Shown: piece by piece, positions 33,204-43,474 of the stretch | Numbering within the stretch: the stretch's first letter is position 1 | Layout: each line of letters starts with the position of its first letter | From: Nocardiopsis sp. ATB16-24 | GTDB taxonomy: Bacteria > Actinomycetota > Actinomycetes > Streptosporangiales > Streptosporangiaceae | Reading direction: 5' to 3' | Assembly: GCF_030271535.1 (NCBI RefSeq) | Contig: NZ_JASCXJ010000014.1 | Span: 84,791-148,790 of the forward strand | Length of the DNA stretch: 64,000 nucleotides | Notes under the pieces: generated by a model | Database searches by the model: none | The model's input: the letters and a program-made list of their open reading frames with translations, nothing else | What the model was told of the DNA's origin: nothing | Translations under genes and position numbers: made by a program

Positions 33204-33219
33204 GGGGACGTTAGCCCTG
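33204..33219. promoter_or_regulatory. Candidate DevR/DosR box
   Basis: GGGGACGTTAGCCCTG has the half-site layout GGGAC-N4-GCCC resembling the mycobacterial DosR consensus. It lies between the divergent CBS-BON (start 33106) and histidine kinase (33296) genes, about 77 nt before the latter. The match is imperfect, so the call is tentative. Confidence 0.35.
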
Positions 33220-33295
33220 TACTCCTTCCTACCTTCGACTCATGGGACTCGTGAATCTAGGATGAAAAGACAGGGAGACGAGCACTGCAGCGGTC

Positions 33296-35038
33296 GTGGG
33301 GGTGGCTGTGGGAGATAACGTCTGGTCCCCGAACGAGCGGTCACACGAACCGTGCTCTGAGACGAGCCTCGATCAACTTCTCCTGGAACTGCGGTCGCGG
33401 ATCGACGAGGCGTTGATGAACCGTGAACGCCTGCGTTCCCTTCTGGACGCCATGGTCAGGGTCGGGGCCGGCCTGGATCTACAGGGCACCCTTCGGCGGA
33501 TCGTCGAAGCCGCCATGGCCTTGGTCGAGGCCCGGTACGGGGCCATGGGCGTCGTGGATGACAACGGAAGGTTGGAGCAGTTCATCCCCGTTGGTCTTGA
33601 CGCTGTGGAAATAGCCCGGATCGCGCATTGGCCTGAAGGGCGGGGTGTGCTCGGCCTTTTGATCAAGGCCCCACGGCCCCTGCGCCTGGACGACATCTCC
33701 GACCACCCCGAGTCGAACGGTTTTCCTGAGGGTCACCCGTTCATGCGCAGCTTCCTGGGTGTACCGATCCAGGTGCACGGCGAGGTGTTCGGCAATCTCT
33801 ACCTCACCGAGAAGCGTGGTGGTGGTTCCTTCGACGAGGACGACGAGTCCATTGTTGTGGCGCTGGCCGCAGCAGCGGGGGTGGCGATAGAGAAGGCCCT
33901 CCTCTATGAACGTACGCGCCACCGCGAGATGTGGCTGGACGCTTCCGACGAGGTCACCACCCAATTGCTGGGCGGGACAGACGCTGACGGCGTCCTTCTC
34001 ATGATCGCCCAACGAGCCCGTCATATGTCGAAGGCGGACGTGGCGGCCATTATGGGACCTGACCCTTCAGGGCAAAAACTTGTGCTAAGAATCGCGAACG
34101 GCGAGGACGCTGTGCAGATGCGGGGGCGCAGTGTGGCAGTGGATGGATCACTGGTCGGTCGAGTTTATGTCACGGGTGAGCCGATTATCACCGACATCTC
34201 CCGTGGCGATTCGCGCGGCGCACCGTTTCTGGGTGACATGGGAATTGGACCGATCCTGCTGGTGCCGCTGGGACGGCAGGACGCCGTACGTGGCGTCCTT
34301 TGCTTAGGCAGGGGGGTGGGCGAGGAGCAGTTCCCTCCTTCGACGGTTCAGACGCTGCATGCCTTTGTTGGACATGCCGCGATAGCTCTGGAGCTCGCTG
34401 AAGCACGTGCTGACGCTGAGCGCGTCAGCGTGCTGGAAGACCGGAATCGTATCGCTCGTGACTTGCACGATATCGTTATCCAGCGGTTGTTCGCGATCGC
34501 GCTGTCCCTGACCGGGGTGGTGAAACGTGTCGACGATCCGGTGGTTTCACGATATGTGCGGCAGGCAGTGGACGATCTCGATGACACCGTTCACAAGATC
34601 CGGTCGACGATCTTCGCCTTGACTGCGGTGAGCGATGCGCAGAGGCGGTCCTGGTTCCGTGATCGGATCGTAGACGTGGTGAGCGCCGCCACCAGGTCCT
34701 TGGGATTCGCGGTCGGGCTGAGGATGGACGGGCCACTGGACAGCCGAGTACCCGAACGAATCGCGGAGGATGCGGTTGCGGTACTTCAGGAGGCTCTGTC
34801 CAACGCTGCCCGGCATGCCAGGGCTCGACGGGTGGACGCACGGGTGGTCGTGGACACCGATCTGACGGTCGAGGTCGTCGATGACGGCGTGGGACTCCCC
34901 GCGAACAGTGCTGGCAGCGGACTGCACAATCTCGCGGAGCGGGCGGCGCGGCTAGGTGGTGTTTTCAAGGCGGGACCCGCGTCAGGTGGTGGGACGGTCC
35001 TGTGCTGGCGCGTGCCGCTCCCCGACGAGGACGAATGA
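33296..35038 (+). CDS. DevS/DosT-like GAF-GAF histidine kinase
   Basis: A 580-residue sensor kinase. Coiled N-terminus, GAF-A (about 55-200), GAF-B (about 215-370), HisKA_3 dimerisation domain with ARDLHDIVIQRLF (phospho-His about 390) and HATPase with ALSNAARHARA, VVDDGVGLP and GSGLHNLAER. In GAF-A the segment HPESNGFPEGHPFMRSFLGV places a His near residue 146 at the position of the DevS heme ligand, so oxygen, CO, NO or redox sensing by heme is likely. The partner is probably the NarL-type regulator at 41897. GTG 33296 is a best guess; other in-frame GTGs follow within 5 codons. Confidence 0.9.
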   Translation: MGVAVGDNVWSPNERSHEPCSETSLDQLLLELRSRIDEALMNRERLRSLLDAMVRVGAGLDLQGTLRRIVEAAMALVEARYGAMGVVDDNGRLEQFIPVGLDAVEIARIAHWPEGRGVLGLLIKAPRPLRLDDISDHPESNGFPEGHPFMRSFLGVPIQVHGEVFGNLYLTEKRGGGSFDEDDESIVVALAAAAGVAIEKALLYERTRHREMWLDASDEVTTQLLGGTDADGVLLMIAQRARHMSKADVAAIMGPDPSGQKLVLRIANGEDAVQMRGRSVAVDGSLVGRVYVTGEPIITDISRGDSRGAPFLGDMGIGPILLVPLGRQDAVRGVLCLGRGVGEEQFPPSTVQTLHAFVGHAAIALELAEARADAERVSVLEDRNRIARDLHDIVIQRLFAIALSLTGVVKRVDDPVVSRYVRQAVDDLDDTVHKIRSTIFALTAVSDAQRRSWFRDRIVDVVSAATRSLGFAVGLRMDGPLDSRVPERIAEDAVAVLQEALSNAARHARARRVDARVVVDTDLTVEVVDDGVGLPANSAGSGLHNLAERAARLGGVFKAGPASGGGTVLCWRVPLPDEDE

Positions 35039-35059
35039 CATGCTATCGGCGGGCCGAGG

Positions 35060-35920
35060 AAAGATGCTCTAGGGAATCTCGAAGGCTGGTGGAACACCAT
35101 GACGGGGTGTTCGGCGTGACGCAGAACCTTGGGGTGACCTCGTCCCGTACCAGGCGGGCGAGACCGTGCTCGCTTGGCGACCGGACCACGATCAGACTCT
35201 TGTGGCCGATGTCGGAGAGGAGCGTGCCAAAGGGATACTCGCGTATGACCTCACGTACTACTTCGACCTCCGGGTAGCGGGAAAGGGCCGGCCCTAATTT
35301 TTCTCCAGCGCCGAACGTTGTGGTTGACCGGATTCGGTCTCCACTCAGAACGATGTGCGCAGGGTGACCATGGGTGTGGTTCAGGGCCGCGATGGGCCTA
35401 CGCGTCCGATGCCTACTGCGTGCGACCTCTACAACCAAGAATAGGGCGTGTGGGGATTTCGGCGGGGCGTCGATACCGACGATGCCGCACGCATCCGTGC
35501 ACACCGGTTCGGTCTGCACGAACACCCCAGAAGGAGTATGCGGCGGCCTGCTGGAGCGATCCCAGAAGGCCTTCGGAGAACGACGTGACTCCGATCATTC
35601 CATGACGGTCATACTGCTGGGCCCGGCGTACCGCAACAGCCCTTGGGCGGCTGGCATCCCGCTGAGGACCTCTAAGTGGCAGGCGACTCGGGGAGCGTTT
35701 TTCCGAGCTGCTCGACCGCGCTTTGCACGGCCTCCCATACCCTCTGTTCCACCAGGTCCGTCGGGCACACCAGAGCGTTCTGAACCACATCTGTGTCGTG
35801 GACGTCAAAAACACGGATGTCGATTCTTCGATTTCCGCCTTCTCGGCCGCGATCAACGCACCGGCGGAGCCGTTGACACCGACGAGGATGCTCCCGGCAT
35901 GACCGCTCCCCCTTCGTCCT
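35060..35920 (-). pseudogene. Decayed universal stress protein gene
   Basis: Minus-strand fragments in three frames add up to one USP: SILVGVNGSAGALIAAEKAE near 35900; FDVHDTDVVQ and LVEQRVWEAVQSAVEQLGKT near 35700-35810; and RYPEVEVVREVIREYPFGTL, then KSLIVVRSPSEHGLARLVRD near 35130-35300. The glycine-rich ATP loop is largely lost. Several frameshifts separate the pieces. It is a non-functional relic of a fourth USP in the island. Confidence 0.65.
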
Positions 35921-36048
35921 CTTCCAGGGTCGTGAAGGCCCATCAGATGCACCATGGGCCAACGGCCGATCACCAAGGGCCTAAAATCCCGTGCTCACCG
36001 GACCCTGCGTCCCTGGTCCGAAACCGGCCGACATGCTGAACTCGGTTC

Positions 36049-37059
36049 ATGGAACCGATGATGGACGCCTGGGCGGTGACCCGTCCTGGGCCGATCACGA
36101 CCGGGCCCTTAGAGCGGGTACGCCGGCGCGTTCCTGAACCGAAGGAGCGCGAACTTTTGGTCGAGGTACGCGCCTGCGCCGTGTGCCGGACCGATCTGCA
36201 CCTGGCAGAGGGCGATCTGGCACCACACCTGCCGAACGCGGTGCCCGGACACGAGGTGGTCGGCCGAGTGGATGCTCTAGGGTCGCGAGTGAGCCTGTTC
36301 GGACGGGGGGATCGGATCGGCGTGGCGTGGCTCGCCTCCACGTGCGGATCCTGCGCCTACTGCCTTCGCGGTGACGAAAACCTGTGCCCGAATTCCACTT
36401 ACACCGGATGGGATCGTGACGGTGGTTTCGCTCGGTACCTGACAGCCGACGAACGGTTCGTACATCCGATTCCAGAGGCACTGCCCGACACGACGGCGGC
36501 ACCGCTGTTGTGCGCAGGAGTTATCGGTTACCGCGCCCTCAAGCGTGCCGAATTACCGAAGAAAGGCGTACTCGGAATATACGGATTCGGAGCCTCGGCT
36601 CACCTGACGGCGCAGGTCGCTCTCGCCCGAGGGGCGAAGGTGCACGTCATGACGCGATCACAGCGGGCTCGCACATTGGCGTTGGAGCTGGGCTGTCATT
36701 CGGCGGTCGGTGCCCACGACCCACCACCTGAGCCGCTCGCCGCGGCGATATTGTTCGCCCCGGCCGGAGAGTTGGTGCCCACCGCGCTCAGGGCCTTGGA
36801 CCGTGGTGGGACGCTCGCGGTGGCAGGCATCCATCTGTCCGACATCCCTTCCTTGGACTACCGGCAGGACCTGTTCCAGGAGCGGACATTGCGCAGCGTG
36901 ACCGCCAATACCCGTTCGGATGCGCGCGAGTTCTTGGACTTCGCGGCCGGACACCAACTGACGGTGACCACGACCTCGTATCCGTTCGAGTATGCCGACA
37001 AGGCCTTGGTCGACCTGGCAGCCGACCGGGTGGACGGAGCGGCGGTATTGCGGGCGTGA
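36049..37059 (+). CDS. Zinc-dependent alcohol dehydrogenase (MDR family)
   Basis: A 336-residue medium-chain dehydrogenase. Catalytic zinc ligands are in [15 protein letters not shown] and PGHEVVG; the structural zinc site is [15 protein letters not shown]; the nucleotide fold has [11 protein letters not shown] near residue 180. Oxidises alcohols or reduces aldehydes with NAD(P). Related zinc ADHs are frequent in DevR-type regulons, where they may dispose of reducing power. ATG 36049 or the internal ATG at 36058/36061 could be used. A second, less similar ADH lies at 51943. Confidence 0.88.
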   Translation: MEPMMDAWAVTRPGPITTGPLERVRRRVPEPKERELLVEVRACAVCRTDLHLAEGDLAPHLPNAVPGHEVVGRVDALGSRVSLFGRGDRIGVAWLASTCGSCAYCLRGDENLCPNSTYTGWDRDGGFARYLTADERFVHPIPEALPDTTAAPLLCAGVIGYRALKRAELPKKGVLGIYGFGASAHLTAQVALARGAKVHVMTRSQRARTLALELGCHSAVGAHDPPPEPLAAAILFAPAGELVPTALRALDRGGTLAVAGIHLSDIPSLDYRQDLFQERTLRSVTANTRSDAREFLDFAAGHQLTVTTTSYPFEYADKALVDLAADRVDGAAVLRA

Positions 37060-37195
37060 AACCGGCTCTGGCCCAGGCATCCGTTCACACGGAGCCAACC
37101 AACGGCACAGACCGCCCTCGTGTCCCGTGGCTGAGATGGGCACGCAGGCGGATCCCATAGACACGGTGGCCGACACGGGAAGGAGCGGGGACCTC

Positions 37196-37972
37196 ATGGA
37201 CACCGAGGGACACACGGGCCTGACGCTCGATCGGGTGCGAGGAGCGGTATTGGACACCGATGGCGTCATCACCGACACTGCGTCTGTGCACGCGGCGGCA
37301 TGGAAGCGGGTCTTCGACGCCTTCCTGCTCGAACGTACTCATGCCAAGGCCTCCCGTTTCCGTCCCTTCGATATGCGCGAGGACTATCTGCGCCACGTGG
37401 ACGGTCGACCGCGGGCTGACGGTGTGCGGACCTTCCTCGCCTCGCGAGGCGTTCACTTACCAGAAGAAACGGTCCCGAACCACCCCGAAATGATGACGGT
37501 GGCAGGGCTGGCCGACCGTAAGGACCGCTACTTCCTCGAATTCGTGGGCCGCTATGGGGTCAGGGCCTTTCCCGGCACCGTGGCGTTCGTGCGCGCTCTG
37601 CGTTCGGCCGGTGTACCGGTGGCGGCGGTCTCGGCGAGTCGTAACTGCGCCCGGGTACTCCGAGCCGCCGGGGCGGACGGTCTCTTCGATGTCCGTGTGG
37701 ACAGTGTCGATGCGGCACGCCTGGGTCTGCCCGGCAAACCAGATCCGGCCTTGTTCCTGGAGGCGGTTCGGTTGATGGGAACCGAACCACACCTGGCCGC
37801 TGTAGCCGAGGACGCGCTGGTCGGCGTGGAAGCGGGAAGACGTGGGCACTTCGGACTGGTGATCGGGGTCGATCGCACCGGTGTCCGCGAGAAGATGCTG
37901 GCGGGGGGAGCACACGTCGTGGTGGCCGACCTGGCCGAGTTCCTGCCCCTGTCTGGACTGCAGGAGTCCTGA
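37196..37972 (+). CDS. Beta-phosphoglucomutase-like HAD phosphatase/mutase
   Basis: A 258-residue HAD protein. Motif I VLDTDGVITDTASVHAAAWK carries the nucleophilic Asp and the beta-PGM-type GVITDTA; motif II is in AVSASRNCARVL; Lys in LGLPGKPDPALFL; motif III/IV AVAEDALVGVEAG. Converts beta-glucose-1-phosphate to glucose-6-phosphate in relatives, which links it to the GH65 phosphorylase at 30078. ATG 37196 is preceded by AAGGAGCGGGG; ATG 37136 is an in-frame alternative adding 20 residues. Confidence 0.85.
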   Translation: MDTEGHTGLTLDRVRGAVLDTDGVITDTASVHAAAWKRVFDAFLLERTHAKASRFRPFDMREDYLRHVDGRPRADGVRTFLASRGVHLPEETVPNHPEMMTVAGLADRKDRYFLEFVGRYGVRAFPGTVAFVRALRSAGVPVAAVSASRNCARVLRAAGADGLFDVRVDSVDAARLGLPGKPDPALFLEAVRLMGTEPHLAAVAEDALVGVEAGRRGHFGLVIGVDRTGVREKMLAGGAHVVVADLAEFLPLSGLQES

Positions 37973-38039
37973 CCGCACCAGGATGTGACCATCGAACCCG
38001 CCCGGACATGGCTTCCTACCCTGTTGCACACCTTCCGGT

Positions 38040-40479
38040 GTGACACACGGTAAAGGTATGGGCGCTGAGAAACGTGGATCGACCTCCTATATGACAGCTC
38101 CGGCCGCTCTACTGGCTGTGTGCCTGGCAGGGCTCGTCATGGGTGGAGTGCTGCGCTTGTTGGGCCTCGGTACCGCCTCGGACACATTCTGGCTGATAGC
38201 CACCGCCGTCGCCTCTGTCGCCTCGGCATGGTGGGTGCTGCAGGGGCTGCGAAACGGCGAATGGGGGGTTGACGTGATCGCCCTCCTGGCACTGGTCGGT
38301 TCCGCATTGGTCGGGGAACTGGCGGCAGGGGCGATCATCGCCGTCATGTTCACCGGGGGGGCGGCTGTTAGAGGACCGGGCGGGCCGACACGCCCGCCGA
38401 GACCTGAGTGACCTGCTCTCCCGTGCTCCTCGTACCGCGCACCTCGTCGACGGCGACCAGGTGACTACTGTCCCTGCCGGACAGGTGCGCCCCGGTGACC
38501 TGCTTCTGGTCCGTTCCGGTGAGACGCTGCCCGTGGACGGCCGAGTCACACGGGAACCGGCTCTGGTGGACGAGTCGGTGGTGACCGGCGAGCCACTTCC
38601 CTCGGAGCGTGTTGCGGACGAGGAAGTGCGTGGTGGGACCGTCAACGCCGGGGGTCCCTTCCACATGCGTGCCACGACCGACGCCGAGCAGAGCGCCTTC
38701 GCCGCGATCGTCCGATTGGCCGGCGAGGCACAGGCCCGCACCGCGCCGTTCGTGCGCATGGCCGACCGCTACGCGGCTGTCTTCCTTCCGGTCACCCTGC
38801 TGTTGGCGGGTGCCGCTTGGTGGTGGTCGGGTGATCCCGTACGCGCTGTGGCGGTCTTGGTCGTGGCCACGCCGTGCCCTCTCATCCTGGCTGCACCCAT
38901 CGCCTTCACCTCCGGCATGTCACGCGCCGCACGGCGTGGGGTCATCGTGCGCAATGGTGCTTCCTTGGAGCGGCTGGCCGACGCCCGGGTGCTGCTCTTC
39001 GACAAGACCGGGACTGTGACCGAGGGGCGGCCCCGGCTGGGCCGTACGGCCGTCGCCCCTGAGACGTCCGCGGACGAAGTGCTACGCCTAGCCGCCTCAC
39101 TCGACCAGGTTTCCCCGCATGTGTTGGCCACTGCGATCGTACGTGCTGCTCGGGAACGTGGGCTGCGCCTAGAACAACCGGAGGAAGTGACAGAAGAACT
39201 GGGACAGGGAATCGAAGGCACGGTCGGCGGCCGACCGGTCCGTGTGGGCAAGGCTGCCTGGGCTGGAGAGGGCGCTGTCGAGCCCGACTGGGTCGTCCGG
39301 GCCCGGGCCGAGGGAGCCCGTGATGGGATGGTCACCGTGTTCGTCGGCGTCGGCGGGCACCTGCGTGGGGTTCTGCTGATGAGCGACCGGCTGCGTGCCG
39401 ACGCACCGCGCACCTTGAGGTTGTTACGCCTGGCGGGAGTCGGTAGAGCCGTCATGGTCACTGGGGACCGGCGCGACGTCGCCGAGCGGATCGCCGCGCA
39501 CGTGGGTGCAGACGCGGTGTACGCCGAACAGTCCCCATCCGACAAGGTGGCGGTGGTGCACGCCGAGAGCGAGCATGCTCCCACAGTGATGGTCGGCGAC
39601 GGTGTCAACGACGCCCCAGCGCTGGCCACCGCGGGAGTGGGCGTGGCCCTGGGCGCCCGAGGTTCGACCGCTTCTTCGGAGGCCGCCGACGTGGTGGTCA
39701 CCGTGGATCGGCTCTCCAGGGTCGCCGAGAGTCTGGCCATCGCTCGCCGTACCCGGGTCATCGCCCGGCAAAGCGCTGTTGCGGGCATGTTGTTGTCGGT
39801 GGTCGCGATGGCCGTCGCCGCAGTGGGGCTGTTGCCTCCGACCGCGGGAGCCCTGGCCCAGGAAGCGATCGACGTCGCGGTCGTCCTCAATGCCCTGCGT
39901 GTGCTCGGCAGAGGTCGCCACGAGCTCCTGCCGGCGCTACGCGGTGACGACGCCGATTTGGTACGAGCTTTGGAGGAGGAACACGCCCGACTGTGGCCTC
40001 GAATCGAGTGGCTCGTGTCCGCCGCAGGGACGTTGGCCCGTGGGGGACCGGACACGGCGGCGACGGCCGAGGCGGTACGGGTGTTCCTCGACGCTCTGGC
40101 CGTGCACGAGGAGCGCGACGAGCGCCTGCTTTACCCGCGGGTCGCCGAAGCTCTGGGCGGACCCGATACCACGGCCACGATGAGCCGGGCCCACGAGGAG
40201 ATCGAAGATCTGTCCCGGCGCCTGCGTACAGCTTTGATGGAGGCGGAACATAACCCCGACGACAGGCAGGCCCGCTCGTACGCGGCCCGGTTAGCGGTGG
40301 AACTCCATGCGGTCTTGCGTCTGCACTTCACCCAAGAGGAGGAGAATTTCCACGTGCTCGCCGACGCTGACGAGGAAAGCGGAAGGAACGACCAAAGCTC
40401 CGGCGAACCGAACTCCTCGACCTCTGCTGGAAGCACCAGAACCGGGATGTCGAGGAGGACACCGAGGAGACCCTGGTAG
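38040..40479 (+). pseudogene. P1B-type (TPC-motif) metal ATPase with C-terminal hemerythrin domain, frameshifted
   Basis: One gene split by a +1 shift at a run of seven G (38355-38361): the first frame ends just after AVMFTGG, the second resumes as RLLEDRAGRHARRDLSDLLS; six G would join them. Features: membrane helices, TGEP actuator loop, the metal-site motif VVATPCPLILA (TPC, as in P1B-5 pumps), phosphorylation site LLFDKTGTVTEG, GDGVNDAPAL hinge. The last ~150 residues are a hemerythrin HHE domain (EEEHARLW, VHEERDERLLYP, RAHEEIEDL, LHFTQEEENFH). Such Hr fusions to P1B-5 ATPases are known in actinomycetes and may bind iron/oxygen. Whether the shift is real, programmed or an error is open. 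Confidence 0.8.
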
Positions 40480-40549
40480 AGAAAGGGCTCTGACCCCTGT
40501 CAGAGGAGAGGGCACACTCTCCTGACCCCCACCTGGTTCCCAGGTGCCT

Positions 40550-40905
40550 CTCGTCCACACCGTTTTCGTCAGACTCTGCCCCGCCCGTTTCCAGATGCAA
40601 GGGAGGACGGAGATCCGTCATGAGCGCCATGTAGATCACGGACCGCAGTACCCAGCGGTTCAGATCGACAACGAGGTCGAACAGTCCCTGCGGATAGGTT
40701 CCCACGAAAGCAGGACAAGGGTGGCGGACAACCAGGAGACCGATGAGGTTTGGTGACTGGAGCATCACGGCTGCTGTCTCCGTCGTCCCCTCCTCCCAGC
40801 GACGTCCGGTGGGACGCTTACGCCTGCGCGGACGAAGAGCATCGCCATCAGATAGTGAGGAAAGTCCAGCAACCACTTGAACATCCAGAGTCAGTTGTCC
40901 ACCGT
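40550..40905 (-). pseudogene. DUF4389-like membrane protein remnant
   Basis: Minus-strand frames give MFKWLLDFPHYLMAMLFVRA near 40870 and, in another frame, YPQGLFDLVVDLNRWVLRSV then YMALMTDLRPPLHLETGG near 40600-40700, the two best-conserved blocks of DUF4389 proteins. The intervening transmembrane part is mostly gone and the pieces are out of frame. Non-functional. DUF4389 genes occur in many actinomycete stress islands, so it probably belonged to this one. The rest of 40,480-41,141 shows no gene. Confidence 0.6.
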
Positions 40906-41141
40906 CGGATTCAGTGTCGCCTGGACCCATATCGAGTGAGTACGCCACCCGTCACCTCCGACACCCCAGGGGCGGCCGCTCATCCCTCCTCACCTTCGAC
41001 CTGTCCCGGAAGGCGCGCCACGGTCAGAACCCTGGAAGGGCCTTTCCCAGGACATACGTCCCCTCGAACTGGGCGTTCCGTCCCTTCTCTGCTTGCGTCC
41101 TCGGGCCCAGGCTGGGGAGTAAAGGACGTGGAGGTGTCGTC

Positions 41142-41669
41142 ATGACGGTATTGGCCGGTTACGCGAGCGAACACGGATCCACGGAGGAGATCGCGCAGAG
41201 AATCGCCGCCCGGCTGAGCGAACGCGGCCACGCGGTGGATGTGAGGCCCCTGGCCGAAGCCTCGCGGGCGGATGATTACGAGGCCGCAGTACTGGGCAGC
41301 GCCGTGCACGGCGGTTCCTGGCTCACAGAGGCCTCGGACTACGTCCAGGCCAACACCGCACCACTTGGTCGGATGCCCGTTTGGCTGTTCAGTGTGGGTC
41401 TGGCGCGAGTCGTCGGAGGCTGGTTCGAAAAACACTCCCAGGAACCCAAAGAGGTCACGGAACTACGTAGAACCACCCACCTTCGCGAACACCGCCTCCT
41501 GAAAGGGGCCTTGAGCCCCGAGCACCTTCCCCTCTTCGGGCGTGTCGTCTATCGGATCATGGGAGGGCACTACGGCGACTTCCGTGACTGGGCGGAGGTC
41601 GATGACTGGGCCGAGGCGATCGCCTCGGAGCTGTCTGCTGCCGGAGCCTCGGGCACAGCCTCGGTGTAG
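41142..41669 (+). CDS. Flavodoxin-domain protein
   Basis: A 175-residue flavodoxin-like protein of the HemG-type. The FMN phosphate loop is YASEHGSTEEIAQRI at residues 7-21; AVLGSAVHGGSWL and the Trp/Phe-rich VWLFSVGLARVVGGWFEKH follow. Possibly an electron carrier or protoporphyrinogen-oxidase-like. The ATG at 41142 follows GGAGGTG by 5 nt. Members of this family are recurrent in DevR-type regulons. Confidence 0.85.
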   Translation: MTVLAGYASEHGSTEEIAQRIAARLSERGHAVDVRPLAEASRADDYEAAVLGSAVHGGSWLTEASDYVQANTAPLGRMPVWLFSVGLARVVGGWFEKHSQEPKEVTELRRTTHLREHRLLKGALSPEHLPLFGRVVYRIMGGHYGDFRDWAEVDDWAEAIASELSAAGASGTASV

Positions 41670-41896
41670 CTGTCTTCGGAACCTTCGTCCAATCTCATAT
41701 CAGGGTCGAGAGGCGCGTACCACCACGACGGATGCGTTTCTTCACACCACGCTCTACCCCGGCCGGTTGTGGCTCTCGTACACCACTCTGAAAAAGCCCG
41801 AGTGTCTCCTCCGTGGGCGAACACGGTAGCGGAAAGGGGGTACGGGTTCGTGTCGCTTGATGCCCGTGCGTTCCTTCAGGGACGGCTCCCACAACC

Positions 41897-42613
41897 TCAG
41901 TGGCCACCGAGGTCGGATCTTGCTCCCGGCGGGGGTTCTGCCTCGTTTAGATCATGACGCGCAGAGCGGGCCTTGAGTCGTGCCGCGTATGCCGCGGCCT
42001 GGGATCGGCGCTGCATGTCCAGTTTGGACAACACGCTGGAGACATAGTTCTTCACCGTCTTCTCAGCGAGGAAGATCTGAGCACCGATCTGACGGTTGGT
42101 CATCCCCTCCCCGATCAGTTCGAAGACGCGGCGCTCCTGCTCCGAGAGGCCGGTCAGCGGGTCCGCGGCATTTGGCCCCTCACGTAGCCGTCGCATGACG
42201 AGAGTCGTACTGTGCGGGTCCAACAGGGAATCTCCAGAAGCGACCGTGCGGATTGCGCCGACCAGGTCCGAACCATGGATCTGCTTGAGCACGTAACCCG
42301 CCGCACCGGCCATGACCGCGTCATAGAGCGCTTCGTCGTCGGCGTAAGACGTCAACATCAGGCAGGCCAATTCCGGTGACCGTGACCGTAGATCGCGGCA
42401 TACCTCTACCCCATTTCCGTCGGGCAGGCGTACGTCCAATACCGCGACATCGGGTCGTGTGGCCGGTATACGCCCGAGAGCCTCGGCCGCTGTGCCCGCC
42501 TCACCCACCACCTCGATGTCCTCCTCGTCCTGGAGCAGGGCTACGAGCCCCCTTCGCACCACTTCATGGTCGTCGACCAGGAAGACATGGATGGTCTGGT
42601 TCCTGTCCGGCAT
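41897..42613 (-). CDS. DevR/NarL-type response regulator
   Basis: A 238-residue two-component regulator. Receiver domain with DD at 14-15, phosphoacceptor Asp60 (VAVLDVRLPDG), Thr/Ser in LMLTSYADD and Lys in YVLKQIHG; C-terminal LuxR HTH (LSEQERRVFELIGEGMTNRQ ... VKNYVSSVLSKL). Very similar in layout to DevR/DosR. Likely partner of the GAF kinase at 33296 and regulator of the island's USP, CBS, ADH and pump genes. The C-terminal tail after RLKAR is Pro/Gly-rich and extra. Confidence 0.9.
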   Translation of the reverse strand: MPDRNQTIHVFLVDDHEVVRRGLVALLQDEEDIEVVGEAGTAAEALGRIPATRPDVAVLDVRLPDGNGVEVCRDLRSRSPELACLMLTSYADDEALYDAVMAGAAGYVLKQIHGSDLVGAIRTVASGDSLLDPHSTTLVMRRLREGPNAADPLTGLSEQERRVFELIGEGMTNRQIGAQIFLAEKTVKNYVSSVLSKLDMQRRSQAAAYAARLKARSARHDLNEAEPPPGARSDLGGH

Positions 42614-42793
42614 CGGTCGTCATCTCCTTCTCATGGACGAACATCCGACGCTGTGTTCGGCCGACACCCGCCGGAGCCGAGGCCGTACTTCGTCCTATGT
42701 CCTTCGCTCATACCCCGTGAGAGGGTTCGCGACCTGTCGCCGACATACGAACTCTCACCAGAGAACGCCCCGGCTACGGCTCCTTGACGGTCG

Positions 42794-43474
42794 TCATCGA
42801 AGACTCCGTCCGCTCACGTGGCGCCCACTGATCCTGTCCGGAACGACGCGGACGAAGAGGTCGCGGTCTCCTCCCGCCCACGGCCGAACAGGAGCACTGC
42901 GGCGAAGCGCGGCCACCTCCGCCTCATCGGTGACCGCTGCGGCGTGACCGACAACGAGGACGCTCCACCCCTCGCTCGTCGCACCGTCGACACGGTCGAC
43001 CTCGAAGGCGGCGTCTCCCGACGTGTGCTTGGCGATCACCCCGTGGTCCACAGTGCGGAACACCACGGTGCCGTCGCGGACGAGGTAATTCACTGGGAGG
43101 ATGGTCGGGGCGGTGTCGCCCTCGACCACGAAGCCGATCCGTCCCACTCCCCCCGGCTTGATGAGTTCCATGCACCTTGATGGGGACAGTGTGTGCGTCT
43201 CGGGAAGGGGGACGGCTGTGGTCGCCGCACCCGGTGGTACGTCAGTGCCGATTCCCAGCAGATAGTCCTGGGTGGTGTTCAGCGCGAGGGCAAGGCGGTA
43301 CAGCGCCTGTCGGGTCATCCGTGGAGCGTACTCCTCCAGGTAAGCGACGTATCCGGGATCCATGCCGGCCAGGTCCGCGACTTCTTCTTGGGTCAACCCG
43401 AGTTCCTCCCTGCGCGCGGCCGCCCTGCGTCCGAGGTCACTTCCTGTAGGGCCCCTATCGACTTCTCTCCTCAC
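42794..43474 (-). CDS. XRE HTH fused to a pyridoxamine-oxidase-like (PPOX) domain
   Basis: A 226-residue protein. N-terminal HTH (RREELGLTQEEVADLAGMDP ... YVAYLEEY, about 20-75) is followed by a split-barrel flavin-binding domain (CMELIKPGGVGRIGFVVEGD, ILPVNYLVRDGTVVFRT, WSVLVVGHA), as in PPOX/Rv-type flavin proteins. The fusion suggests a flavin- or F420-linked redox-responsive regulator, though DNA binding is not shown. GTG 43474 is chosen because HTH homology begins shortly after and GGAAG precedes it; a longer frame upstream has unrelated composition. It is divergent from the acyl-CoA synthetase gene. Confidence 0.82.
   Translation of the reverse strand: MRREVDRGPTGSDLGRRAAARREELGLTQEEVADLAGMDPGYVAYLEEYAPRMTRQALYRLALALNTTQDYLLGIGTDVPPGAATTAVPLPETHTLSPSRCMELIKPGGVGRIGFVVEGDTAPTILPVNYLVRDGTVVFRTVDHGVIAKHTSGDAAFEVDRVDGATSEGWSVLVVGHAAAVTDEAEVAALRRSAPVRPWAGGDRDLFVRVVPDRISGRHVSGRSLR

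Noticed and set aside
38769..40055. Long minus-strand open frame (428 codons) inside the metal pump gene
   Set aside because: Ser/Thr/Arg-rich shadow of the P-type ATPase; no family resemblance.
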